Positions 57,201 through 64,000 of a DNA stretch of 64,000 bases are shown here, in pieces. Made by a program: the position numbers and the translations under genes. Every line of letters starts with the position of its first letter. Position 1 is the first letter of the stretch. Location of the stretch: NCBI GenBank assembly GCA_037783415.1, contig JAZGTN010000073.1:3100001-3164000 (forward strand), in the 5' to 3' direction. The DNA is from Leptasterias polaris. Lineage: Eukaryota; Echinodermata; Asteroidea; Forcipulatida; Asteriidae. The notes beneath the pieces are model-generated. The model ran no database searches, was not told the origin of the DNA, and saw only the letters and a list, made by a program, of their open reading frames with translations.

Positions 57201-60200
57201 CCGACTGTTTCCAGACTCTTCCATTTTTTGTTCCTTTCTGTTGACAGCTTGGCTGGCTGATGCTGTCATGGTAGACCTGTTGACAAACAATAATCATAAT
57301 TTCATACACAACAAAAAAATAGTAATAATAATAAAAAATATAAATTTAGACTTGCAGTAATTACAGTGAACCTTGTTTTCTCTTGAAGTTTACTTCTATA
57401 TTTGTTTACTTTCTTGTTTCCTGCAAATGGGATGAAAGTCCTGGTCCTGTGTGTCATGTAATGCACCTAAAAGAACCCAGTACACTTATCGAAAAGAGAA
57501 GGGGTTTGCCCCGGAGTTCCTGGTTTGATTGGCTGCATATTGCGCCATAGCACCTTGTAAACCATTACATGGTGCTATGTAAAGGAGTAGGTCTCATACT
57601 TCAAAAACGTAGCTCCACACACCTTGCAAAAAAATTCTGAATGTTGAAGCGCCTTGAGCGTCAATGAGTGACAAATAAGAGCGCTATATAAGAGGCCACT
57701 ATTATTATTATTATTATCATTATTACATAAACCATCCCAGAACCCTTCTAAATGCAACTGCATGTTTTACATGAGTCTGTTTGACTGAGGACTGCAGTAG
57801 TAAACAATTCATGCTATGAGACAAGAGGCTGAAGAGCTGTTAACATTGATCTTAACTGTGTATCAATCTGAATTTCTAAGCAAAGTGTGACGAAACAATA
57901 CAAATCACTATCGTGATATTGAATCTTGGAGCTTTGTGAAATCGAGCACAGGGGTCGATTTCACAATGAGTTAAGATTGTATGGCATAGTTGTTTTATTG
58001 TCACATATACACATAAATATATATACAGTGAAATGCATTTTGGTTTTGCATGTCTAAAAACATTAAAATACATTAAAAAAACTTAGAACGCACTAAAAAT
58101 CACAAGTACACAATTCCTTTCAAAAATATTGAACTTAAGATTGAACTTAACCGAGTATCAATCTAAATTGATAAACAAAGTGTGACGTCAAAACACAAAT
58201 CACTATGGCAATATTAACAACTCATATTAGGTCAAGTCTTCCAGCCTTTTCCAGACCTCGGCTTAGGCTCCGTCTCTGTCATCAAAGTTTGTAAGAGTGT
58301 GCATTTTTCGAGGTGTTTTCAACATCAAATGGAGCCCAGAGATGGACACAGAGCCTAAGCGAAAGTTTGGGAAAAAGCCCTCAGTGCAAGTAAAAACAGG
58401 AAGAAAGGTCCATACCCTACTGGTTTTGTTATTGTGTTTTGTGCACGTCGTTCTTGCTTCGCTTTTATCTTCGCTTCTGCTTTTTCCAGTTTCTTTTTGT
58501 TAACCATCTGGAAAGAGAAAATCACAAAATTTCCATTGAGTTTTTGGCGAACAAAGAAATAAACCATTTTACTGCATGGGTTGTGCATGGTGGCACAACT
58601 GTTCAAAGAACCATCTCTGTATGTGTAGATGCATATGTGGTTTTTTCAGATTGAAGGCTGGCACAGGTTATCTATTTTTCAAAACCATGGTGGATGAGAT
58701 TGAATGGTCAGACAGTAGGAGGGTTGACTGTGTTTTGTGTAGATGCATCCACCACATGATATAATATTTACAGACTGGCATAGCTTCTCTATCATTCAAA
58801 ACCATGGTGGATGATATTGAATGGTCGAACAGTAATAATAATAATAATAATAACCAATTTTTATATAGCGCTTTTCACACCCGAAGGGCGTCCCAAAGCG
58901 CTTCCAACATTATTACCCCTGGTCACTGGGCCATTATTTCATTCCTTAAACCATCTCAGCTCCCTGGGGAGTATACAGCCTGTGCAACAAATATGCGCTA
59001 CTAGGCTAAATCAATCACAAGAACCATCTCTGCCCTCCCAGGTACCCATATTACCCCTGGGTGGAGAGAAGCAATTATAGTTAAGTGTCTTGCTCAGGGA
59101 CACAAGTGTCACGACCGGGACTCGAACCCACACTCTGCTGAACAGAAACACCAGAGCTTGAGTTCGGTGTTCTTATCCACTCGGCCACGACACCCAGTAG
59201 GAGGGTTGACGAGTCAAAAGGAAAACAAAACACAGTTTATCTAGCGTCCCCTCCCGCTTCCTTTTTAGAGGCCGCCTCATGAAAGAAAGACAATTTTAAA
59301 TAAATAAGATCGTATTTTTAGACTTTAGCACACAGAAAAAGCACACAGAAAAAATCTGGCAACCATTTTGGAAAATAGCCCGGCCGGTTGTCTTGAAAAA
59401 ATAAGTCGGACGGCCATTTTTGAAAAAATAAGTCGGGCGGCTATTTTTGAAAAAGAATTTATAAAAAATCCTCCTTCCTTTTTCAAAAAGACAGGATGCT
59501 TAACATGCTTTTATTTTTATTTTGCCCAATATCGTGGACAAATTCTTTCCCGGAAAAACACACACTCACCTTTGAGCTGCCCTTTTTCACCATCCATATT
59601 GAACTGTCATCTTCTCCATACTCTTCAGCTAAACAAAACAAAAACTGCAAAGTTAAAACACTTCTTGTTTTTGTTAACATTAGATCATGTTCTACATTAG
59701 ACAAAATAAAAACATGTTTAGCGTCCTGCCTTTTTGAAAAAAGGAAGGAGGGCCTTTTTTTTTTTTTTTTTTTTTTTATGGCCACCCACCCTTTTATTCA
59801 AGACAACTGGCCGGACTATATTTTTCATATGGTTGCCAGCTTGCTTTTTCGATGTGCTAAAGTCTAAAAATTTGATCTTATTTATTTCAAATTAATTTAT
59901 TTCAAATTAATTTTTTCTTGTCAGAGATCGTTAAAATATCTTTAAAGGGTGCGACAACATTGGTAAGATTGAAAATATAAATGTTCACAGATCTGCACAT
60001 ACCTTACATGGTATAAAGATGGTCATGGTGGAAAACATCCCTTGAAATAGTTTTGCTTGAAATGCCATAGTTTTTAGGAAGTCATTAGTAAAACATTAAA
60101 ACAATAGTCTTTATCCTGCAGGATTAAATCCGATGTTTGAAAAAAAAATAAAACATACAATGTTTTTGTTCACTGTTTTCTCACGACTCCGATGACTGAT

Positions 60201-61354
60201 TGAGCTTAAACTTTCGCAGGTTTGTTATTTCATGTTGGGTCACATCAAGTGTGGATGCAGGTCTTTGGCAATTACCAATGTTGTACACAGAGAAAAAGAA
60301 ACAAAAAGGAGGCAGCCTCTAAAAAGAAAGGGGGCGGGGACGCTAAACATGTAATTTTTTTATTTGGCCTTACTGTAGTACAGTTCCACCAACCTTCAAC
60401 TCTTTCACCAATATGCACTGGAGCGTCCAGGAGGATCATGCTGGATGCGTTTGACCCCTGATCAGTTCCCCTGGAAGAACATTAAAAAGGAGAGTGGATA
60501 TTTGGGAACACATCTTAATCTTCTCTACGCACCAACAAAAACGTTGTATCACTCAGTTATCACGATTTTGCAATCGTATCTTGCATAAAATTGCTCTGTG
60601 CAAAAGTCATGTATCTTGGCACGGACTGGCTTTGAAGAAAGTGCGTAGAAACCCACTTAAGTTTAAAACTAGCTCTCACAAATTTGTAAAACTAGCGAGC
60701 GCTAGTATTAAACTTACTCAAGCAAATTCTAAAACTTGCGCAGATTTCTACTTTAACTTTGTGCTCAATAGAGTAGACTTATGTTTATCAAACCATGGAG
60801 CAAAAACATACACTTTCACAGCTTTTAGAAGTTTCTCACACAGCTTCAAGATTTCATCTTCCGCCTTGTCTCGGGCAACTTCATGTAAGACTCCGCCCAC
60901 TGCTTCATAGACATCATTGGCATTATTGAACTCATCAGCATCCTCCATGACACCTATCAAATGAAACAGAACAGGTTGTTGGTAAAAGTCAAAGGTTGGA
61001 AATAGGCAGAAGTTAGTAATTTATTTCAAGTCCTCAGTCATCGCACATATTATCATACTCAATTCGAATCCCAGACGCAGACACAGTGGACACTGCGACA
61101 TGACTGACTGTGGTGATTCATAATATTCGTGACTGATAGACCGGCGCGGCCTATGGCCTAATTCTCCTGCAACTAAAGATTAAGTTAACTGACAATCTCA
61201 TGCATTCTTGGCGAGAATAAAATACAGAAATGTTACTCACTGATGTCCTTCACAATATTTCAACATTTTGGTCAACCTTACCAGTCACATAACTCAACAA
61301 ATCTCCATCAATCGCAGGAAATGTCGACGTCAAAATAACACCGCATGCCGCCAT
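45203..61354 (-). CDS. ABCF3: ABCF3, ATP-binding cassette subfamily F protein, 19 coding exons
   Basis: Coding exons on the minus strand: 61354-61282, 60953-60814, 60457-60394, 59628-59570, 58507-58416, 57276-57154, 56915-56811, 56199-56038, 55393-55304, 54040-53981, 53414-53279, 52636-52436, 52101-52025, 50663-50619, 49308-49176, 48556-48376, 47014-46882, 46017-45930, 45355-45203. All have GT/AG borders and agree in phase, giving 704 aa; vertebrate ABCF3 is about 709 aa. The N-terminal ~180 residues are the ABCF3-specific head with a charged coil ([17 protein letters not shown]). The first cassette has Walker [10 protein letters not shown] (204-212), signature EFSGGWRMR (324-332) and Walker B LLLLDEP (345-351). 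A linker with [15 protein letters not shown] follows. The second cassette has Walker [10 protein letters not shown] (522-530), signature LSGGQKSR (608-615) and Walker B FLILDEP. There are no membrane spans. ABCF proteins are soluble ribosome-associated or translation/innate-immunity ATPases; in mammals ABCF3 is linked to antiviral OAS interaction. Exon 3 requires the second AG of its acceptor. The start lies in AACATGGCGGC, a YY1-like context. Confidence 0.95.
45530..45895. repeat. Dispersed repeat (family R10), copy 2
   Basis: It aligns with 10500-10875 through CAAATTTGAATCTGA, GCTTCTCAGATTATGT and TTTTCACAGGTTAGTTTTATTG. It lies in the last intron of ABCF3. Confidence 0.7.
46040..46630. repeat. 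68-bp minisatellite in ABCF3 intron
   Basis: About eight units of GAGTAATCATACCAGTAGCA, GCAGCTTTGGCTACATTACC and TTTGCTGTACCTTGTCTTGATTCAAA-type sequence; for example units start at 46463 and 46531. A single related unit stands just beside exon 17 (about 46835-46860), which probably seeded the array. Confidence 0.88.
46652..46672. repeat. Poly-G tract, 21 bp
   Basis: An uninterrupted G run lies downstream of the 68-bp array, in an ABCF3 intron (C-run in the transcript sense). Confidence 0.85.
47030..47275 (-). mobile_element. Decayed L2/CR1-like LINE 3' end
   Basis: On the minus strand CTGAAGACTTATCTTTTC then AAAGAAGC (reads LKTYLFKEA) is followed by a 3'UTR ending GGGCGCAATATAAATCAATA and TTATTTATTATT. 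It is analogous to 30222-30888 but older. Confidence 0.6.
47376..48012. mobile_element. Non-autonomous DNA element, 637 bp, TIR CAGGGTTCTGCCCA
   Basis: The ends CAGGGTTCTGCCCA and TGGGCAGAACCCTG are perfect inverted repeats, and AGCGGG flanks both (47370-47375 and 48013-48018). A CAGGG start is hAT-like, but I find only 6 matching TSD bases. It inserted at the end of a family-B SINE whose B-box region continues at 48019. No transposase frame. Confidence 0.78.
48013..48236 (-). mobile_element. SINE family B copy
   Basis: On the minus strand: GGTGATCCCCTGGCTGCCGC ... GAACAAAGATATTAACAAAA ... GGGCTAGATAGCTCAGTTGG ... GCGCCGGCACGTTAAACCGG and GGTTCAAATCCCGCT. It is the best preserved A/B-box copy of this family in the window. 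It lies in an ABCF3 intron in the sense orientation. Confidence 0.82.
48781..48890. repeat. Short foldback, ~110 bp
   Basis: TGAATTACGAACTCTCACCC with AGTTACTGCACTCTC is complementary to GAGAGTGCGCGCATGCTGTA, ACTGGGTGAGAGTTCATAAT. It lies in an ABCF3 intron. Confidence 0.75.
49384..49746. mobile_element. TTAA-type MITE, complete copy
   Basis: The borders are TTAAAGGCCCTGTACACGAT and CCAATCCTGTATAATACCTTTAA, inverted relative to each other with TTAA at both edges. The body, CACAAATGTTCACAGATTCA... and TTTTCACAGGTTTGTTATTT, matches 8564-9809 and 59942-60290. Confidence 0.78.
49840..50070. mobile_element. TIR element related to the 261/2180 duplication
   Basis: TATAGATAGTTCCCAGTAGACGCCATCTTTACGGGCAA is mirrored by TTGCCCGTAAAGATGGC...TACGTCATATTGCAACCTATCTATA. 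The internal CATTTTGGCTTGCAGGCGCA and CACTAACCAATCA are reverse-complement relatives of bases about 480-600 and 2400-2520. It appears to be a MITE whose relatives make up part of the 0.7 kb duplication. Confidence 0.65.
50738..51090 (+). mobile_element. tRNA-derived SINE (family A), copy 2
   Basis: GGGTGTCATGGCTGAGTGG (A box), GGTTCGAGTCCTGG (B box), a CTCCCCAGGGAGCTGAGAAAG body and a GCGCTATATAAGAACTAG end. It lies antisense in an ABCF3 intron. Confidence 0.88.
51815..52006. mobile_element. 192-bp MITE with 8-bp TSD TTTGGCAC
   Basis: The ends ACAGCTGTGTATTGAGAGAG and (inverted) CAAGAGCTGTGTGTTGAGAGAG are imperfect TIRs, and TTTGGCAC lies on both sides (51807-51814 and 52007-52014). The related sequence at 55134-55235 has TTTGGCAC only once with no insert, that is, an empty site. 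An 8-bp TSD suits the hAT superfamily. It sits 20 bp from ABCF3 exon 13. Confidence 0.88.
53461..53930. repeat. 45-bp minisatellite in ABCF3 intron
   Basis: About ten units of GGTAAAGAAGAGGGGGTATG then AGTGCAGTCAACAAAAGTCGCCAAT. Because the period is a multiple of three, it yields long spurious frames on both strands. Units differ by GTCGAC/GTCAAC (SalI-like) variants. Confidence 0.9.
54517..55236. mobile_element. Insertion block flanked by 19-bp repeats, containing foldback and pseudo-exon
   Basis: CAATGGGACCAGACTAAAG occurs just before (about 54495) and just after (about 55237) this block, as if the block had been inserted. Inside, AGCCATAGAGCAAGTTCGATC (about 54526) is mirrored by GATCGAACTTGCTCATAGCT (about 55074), so most of the block is a foldback element. 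Its last ~100 bp copy part of ABCF3 exon 13 and the adjoining intron. Confidence 0.6.
55134..55235 (-). pseudogene. Partial duplicate of ABCF3 exon 13 with intact donor
   Basis: On the minus strand CTGGTACAGAGTAAGATCAA then GATGCTGGAAAAGCT|GTAAGTAC repeats the last ~37 nt of exon 13 and its donor, followed by ~50 bp of its intron. It lies in the intron between exons 9 and 10. No acceptor precedes it, so inclusion in mRNA looks unlikely. Confidence 0.8.
55480..55654. mobile_element. Foldback element, 175 bp
   Basis: GTATATTTGGTTTGCGGTAA with CACCATGTGTATATCTACTTG is mirrored at the right by CAAGTAGATATACACATGGT and GTTACCGCAAAGCAAATATAC. The centre has TTTGTTCTTTGAGAACTTGTC and TGCCGCGGAGTAGATTATTC. 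A half copy is at 43990-44110. Confidence 0.85.
56262..56395. repeat. ~27-bp tandem repeat
   Basis: Five imperfect units of TTTTTGCAAAAACGTTGTATCTCG lie in an intron of ABCF3 next to exon 8. Confidence 0.8.
57420..57720 (+). mobile_element. SINE-like retroposon with LINE-type tail
   Basis: The body contains CCCCGGAGTTCCTGG and GAAGCGCCTTGAGCGTCAAT, then AGAGCGCTATATAAGAGGCC and (ATT)n. The end is the same type as that of SINE family A and the LINE at 30222, but no clear A/B boxes are seen. Confidence 0.6.
58833..59195 (-). mobile_element. tRNA-derived SINE (family A), copy 3
   Basis: On the minus strand it starts GGGTGTCGTGGCCGAGTGG, has B box GGTTCGAGTCCCGG, CTCCCCAGGGAGCTGAG, and ends AAGCGCTATATAAAAATTGG with (ATT)n. 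It lies in an ABCF3 intron in the sense orientation. Confidence 0.9.
59245..60350. repeat. Large inverted repeats enclosing ABCF3 exon 4
   Basis: The left arm (about 59245-59520) contains AGCGTCCCCTCCCGCTTCCT, TTTTTAGACTTTAGCACAC and CTCCTTCCTTTTTCAAAAAG. The right arm has the complements in reverse order: about 59700-59885 (AAAAAGGAAGGAGG, GTGCTAAAGTCTAAAAA) and 60310-60350 (AAAGGGGGCGGGGACGCT). The right arm is interrupted by a TTAA-type MITE (59942-60290). Exon 4 (59570-59628) lies in the loop. Confidence 0.78.
59942..60290. mobile_element. TTAA-type MITE copy inside inverted-repeat arm
   Basis: TTAAAGGGTGCGACAACATT through ACCAATGTTGTACACAG, body as in 49384-49746. Because it splits the right arm of the inverted repeat, it must have inserted later. 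Confidence 0.75.
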
Positions 61355-61701
61355 GTTGAAATTGCACAATACTAGAGCAAGATTTTCACCTCGACTTCAC
61401 ATTACAGTTAAGTGAAACCGGAAACATTGATCACAACGTGATACTCCGGTACGCACCTGAGAAGGAGTACAGCGTTTGGTAGTACAATATCCCGACGTCC
61501 CACTTATTATTTGTACTATGTTTGAAAAGGGAACCATACTATCTAAACATGCATCGGGAAAACAAGATGTGATTCTGACGTGCCGTGAAAACACCGGGAA
61601 AACGGTGTTGAAAACGAGAAAAACTAAGGAATGCGCTGAAAGTGAAAGTTCTTTACAACACCCAAAGATCGTTCATATTGTATGGGTGTTCAGTCTTCAA
61701 A
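61355..61701. promoter_or_regulatory. Shared head-to-head promoter region of ABCF3 and TAF5L
   Basis: Only 347 bp separate the two start codons on opposite strands. There is no TATA box at a useful place. The ABCF3 start has the YY1-like AACATGGCGGC at the codon itself. CpG-containing words (CCGGTACGC, CCCGACGTCCC, GACGTGCCG) are frequent compared with the flanks, consistent with a bidirectional housekeeping promoter. Confidence 0.65.
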
Positions 61702-63847
61702 ATGAAGAGGGTCAATAGTGAGCAGATACAAACGGCTGTTTTAAGTTATCTCAAGCGACGGCAGTTCATTGTAAGAACATGAAAAGATGAAGAATGAATT
61801 AAGATGTTTCTGTTAGTGTTTGCCCATTTTAAATAATTAATAACAAAACAAAAATGATGTAGGCCTACATTTTATTTTGGGGTTTGTACTTTTTTTTTGC
61901 ATCTCTTGCACAATGACCCAGTGACACAAACAAATGTCTCGGGAATGAGCTTTGCCAGGGCCGAATTTCTCGGAGCTGCTTATAAAGCGCAAAAAAGTAG
62001 CTAAGCACACCAAAATTATGCTTATCAGAATAAAGTTACCAGCGAAAGTACCATGCCACATGTTATTGTTACATTTTTGACTGGCATCCTGCTGTTGTGT
62101 ATTTTGCTTAGCAGAAAACTGTAAGTGTAAATATAATGTTTATTTACTGTTATGAATTTCAACCTCAAAAAGTGTACAAAACTACATTATTTTTTTATAA
62201 GTAAAAATCAGGTAGGCTACTTGAAAAAAATAAAAATTAAAAACGGCTTACTTCTTCATTTTTCAATAGAAATTTTTTACTTCTGTTTCTACATCTGTAC
62301 TTACTTATTAACTCCTTATCGTTCAATTTAAGCTGGAGATATGTGAGCGTGATGTAAAACAGCTTCTTAGTGGTGACAATCTATGTTCTTCTCTGTTATT
62401 TGTTTTTCAGGATTCTAACAAATGGTGCAACATTTTGTAAGAACTCAAGAAGACATCTACTACTGAAACTGTACTCATCAAACAACTTATCAATTAGCTG
62501 AAATTATCATTTTCTTGTATGTGATTGTGATTCAAATTAGCTGCTTATTGATGACAATTGATGTTCTTCCTTGTTTGTTTTTCAGGATTCTAGCAGTGAG
62601 ACATTTAGTAAGAAGTCGCTTCGTCTTACAGAACCCTTGTCTGTTATGGCTACCGAGGCGGCCATTAAGAGAGAGACTGGAGTCCTGAATGTCATCTCAT
62701 GCACAACATGGTGAGGCCATGGGTTTCTCGCTTTTTCCCAAACCTCACCTTGGACTCTATTTCCGGCTACGGGCTCCCTGTGGTGTGGGAAACATTATTA
62801 CATTATTGTTCGGATTTTGCAAACAGAACAAAGAAGACAACAGATTCGACAATAAAAAATACATTTAGATTACAAACCATTTATTTATACATGTCGTCAG
62901 CTCACAGGAGCCATCTTGTCAACCCCAGTGTATCCAGTCCCACAATGCATTTGGCATTCATGGTGCGCCTAAATGGGCAGTAAAGTACTAAAATGTATTA
63001 TAAGCAAAGCCTGTTACAATTGTGCAAAATGCAAAATATGCACTGCTCTAAAATTGATGATGAAGCCAAAGCCACAGCCCAAGCCATGGTTTGGAAAAAG
63101 ATCCGGGCTTGAATTTCGAGACGATCTCCACCAAACTACTTTTTATCTTTATTGGCCATGTTCATTTCAGGCCTCAAAATAACCCACGGCACCCACAGCG
63201 ATTGTAGTAGTGCCCTGTGCTTTTGCTGTGATGCCCTCTGCAAAGTTCCAATACAGATTTACATTTTCCTCATAGAAGTGCCCCTTACCAGAGGAAAATT
63301 GCTTTAAGAGCGAAGTTCTAGGCCTGTCATTTTGTTAATGATGTTGCTGGCGGTCCAAACATGACTTATAATTGAGATTCCTGTAACTCATTACTGGAGA
63401 AGAGATATCTGAATCAAACAAACATCTGTCTCAAAACCAACATCGTTGATGCTTTTGGCACTTGGACCTGCCTGATGATGTGAATATTCATAGCATGTAG
63501 CACATAATTAACACAATGGTAATCTGCAAGGATTTTGCTTGGTCACCTGTGCCAAATATGCCAAGACACTTAGGAGCAAGATTAAGAGAGTTGTCCAGTC
63601 CAGTCCAGTCCCTCCGAGCCAGCCAATGTTGCGTATATGTTCATAAACCGACTATGAATTTCTCAAGAGTGTTGGGGGTCTGTGAGCGAGGGAGTTTATC
63701 ACCATCCATCAGAAACTCTGTCTGTACAAATATATTCCTTATTTTTGTTTCAATATTTTTTCTTTCAGTGAGTCCGACCCAGAGAGCTATGAGCAGCAAT
63801 ATTCGCAAATCAAGACATTTATTGAAAATACAGTGGCACCTTTCAAG
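61702..63847 (+). CDS. TAF5L: TAF5L-like (SAGA/PCAF complex subunit), first three coding exons
   Basis: Coding exons are 61702-61770, 62586-62710 and 63769-63847, phases 0, 2 and 0, all with GT/AG borders. The gene continues past the window. The first 23 residues, MKRVNSEQIQTAVLSYLKRR and QFI, closely match the TAF5L N-terminus, a LisH-like helix pair. The second exon has KKSLRLTEPLSVM and the third SYEQQYSQIKTFIENTV, the start of the TAF5 N-terminal domain (Q.Y..QF..L..F). TAF5L is the TAF5 paralogue in SAGA-type histone acetyltransferase complexes and should carry WD40 repeats further downstream. TAF5 itself lacks this short MKRV start. The start ATG is the first in frame. Intron 1 contains a decoy copy of the exon-2 acceptor (62400-62440). 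Confidence 0.85.
62355..62440 (+). repeat. Duplicated exon-2 acceptor / pseudo-exon in TAF5L intron 1
   Basis: TGTTTTTCAG|GATTCTAACAAATGG at 62401-62424 repeats TGTTTTTCAG|GATTCTAGCAG at exon 2, and the preceding ~45 bp (CAGCTTCTTAGTGGTGACAA) also match those before exon 2. After nine codons the copy reads TAA, with a possible donor TTT|GTAAGA just before. Confidence 0.7.
62711..63768 (+). other. TAF5L intron 2, nothing further recognised
   Basis: No element ends or RNA gene are evident. A (CCAGT)n short run (CCAGTCCAGTCCAGTCCC) stands at about 63595-63612. Confidence 0.45.
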
Positions 63848-64000
63848 GTAGATTTAGATAATTGTATATACAATGTAGGCTTATTGGTATTTGTTATTAA
63901 AGAGGAAGGGAAGTGACCATTTCAACTTTGTGATGTACTCATTTTCCACTATAGATAGAGTCCTCATGTGTGTTGTTGGGAAAAAAATTACAAGTCTCTG

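Overview
This is a window of animal nuclear DNA, intron-rich and crowded with repeats. Spliced genes with GT/AG introns, tRNA-derived SINEs, non-LTR, Penelope-like and BEL/Pao retroelements and many foldback DNA elements point to a marine invertebrate deuterostome. The frequent short word taggcct and the Death/ZU5/NACHT gene content make an echinoderm my best guess, which is inference only.

Layout. (1) 1-3.6 kb: palindromic MITE copies and a 0.7 kb direct duplication. (2) 3.6-7.9 kb (+): a complete six-exon four-pass membrane protein of the MS4A/CD20-like type (280 aa) with a PPxY motif in its tail. (3) 8-13 kb: nested DNA elements and repeats, no gene seen. (4) 13.8-38.1 kb (-): a broken-up locus of death-fold and immune-type domains. 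In transcript order it has a basic N-terminal exon, a two-exon ubiquitin-like domain ending in GG, three Death-domain exons, a NACHT-like P-loop segment, then a clean ZU5-UPA-UPA-Death block whose introns are all phase 0. This locus is invaded by a 7.1 kb BEL/Pao LTR retrotransposon (18473-25560, TSD TTTCC), Penelope-like and LINE fragments, and a 1.1 kb palindromic element sitting inside the NACHT-like coding exon. (5) 38-45 kb: LINE copy, minisatellites and MITEs. (6) 45.2-61.35 kb (-): a complete ABCF3 gene, for which I could phase 19 coding exons to 704 aa. (7) 61.70 kb to the window edge (+): the first three coding exons of a TAF5L-like gene, head-to-head with ABCF3 across 347 bp.

The ABCF3/TAF5L pair looks like an intact housekeeping unit with a shared promoter. 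The Death/ZU5 locus looks like fast-evolving immune or apoptosis signalling DNA. Its ZU5-UPA-Death end appears intact, its NACHT-like part carries lesions, and it is uncertain whether all the domains belong to one transcript.

The most unusual observations are: the palindromic element that disrupts the P-loop exon and carries splice-donor and splice-acceptor-like signals in its own termini; inverted repeats enclosing exon 4 of ABCF3; an 8-bp-TSD MITE whose empty site survives in a duplicated pseudo-exon; and a shared 3' tail between a tRNA-type SINE and an L2/CR1-like LINE. Exon boundaries were set by eye from splice signals, reading phase and family similarity. No database search or transcript evidence was available.
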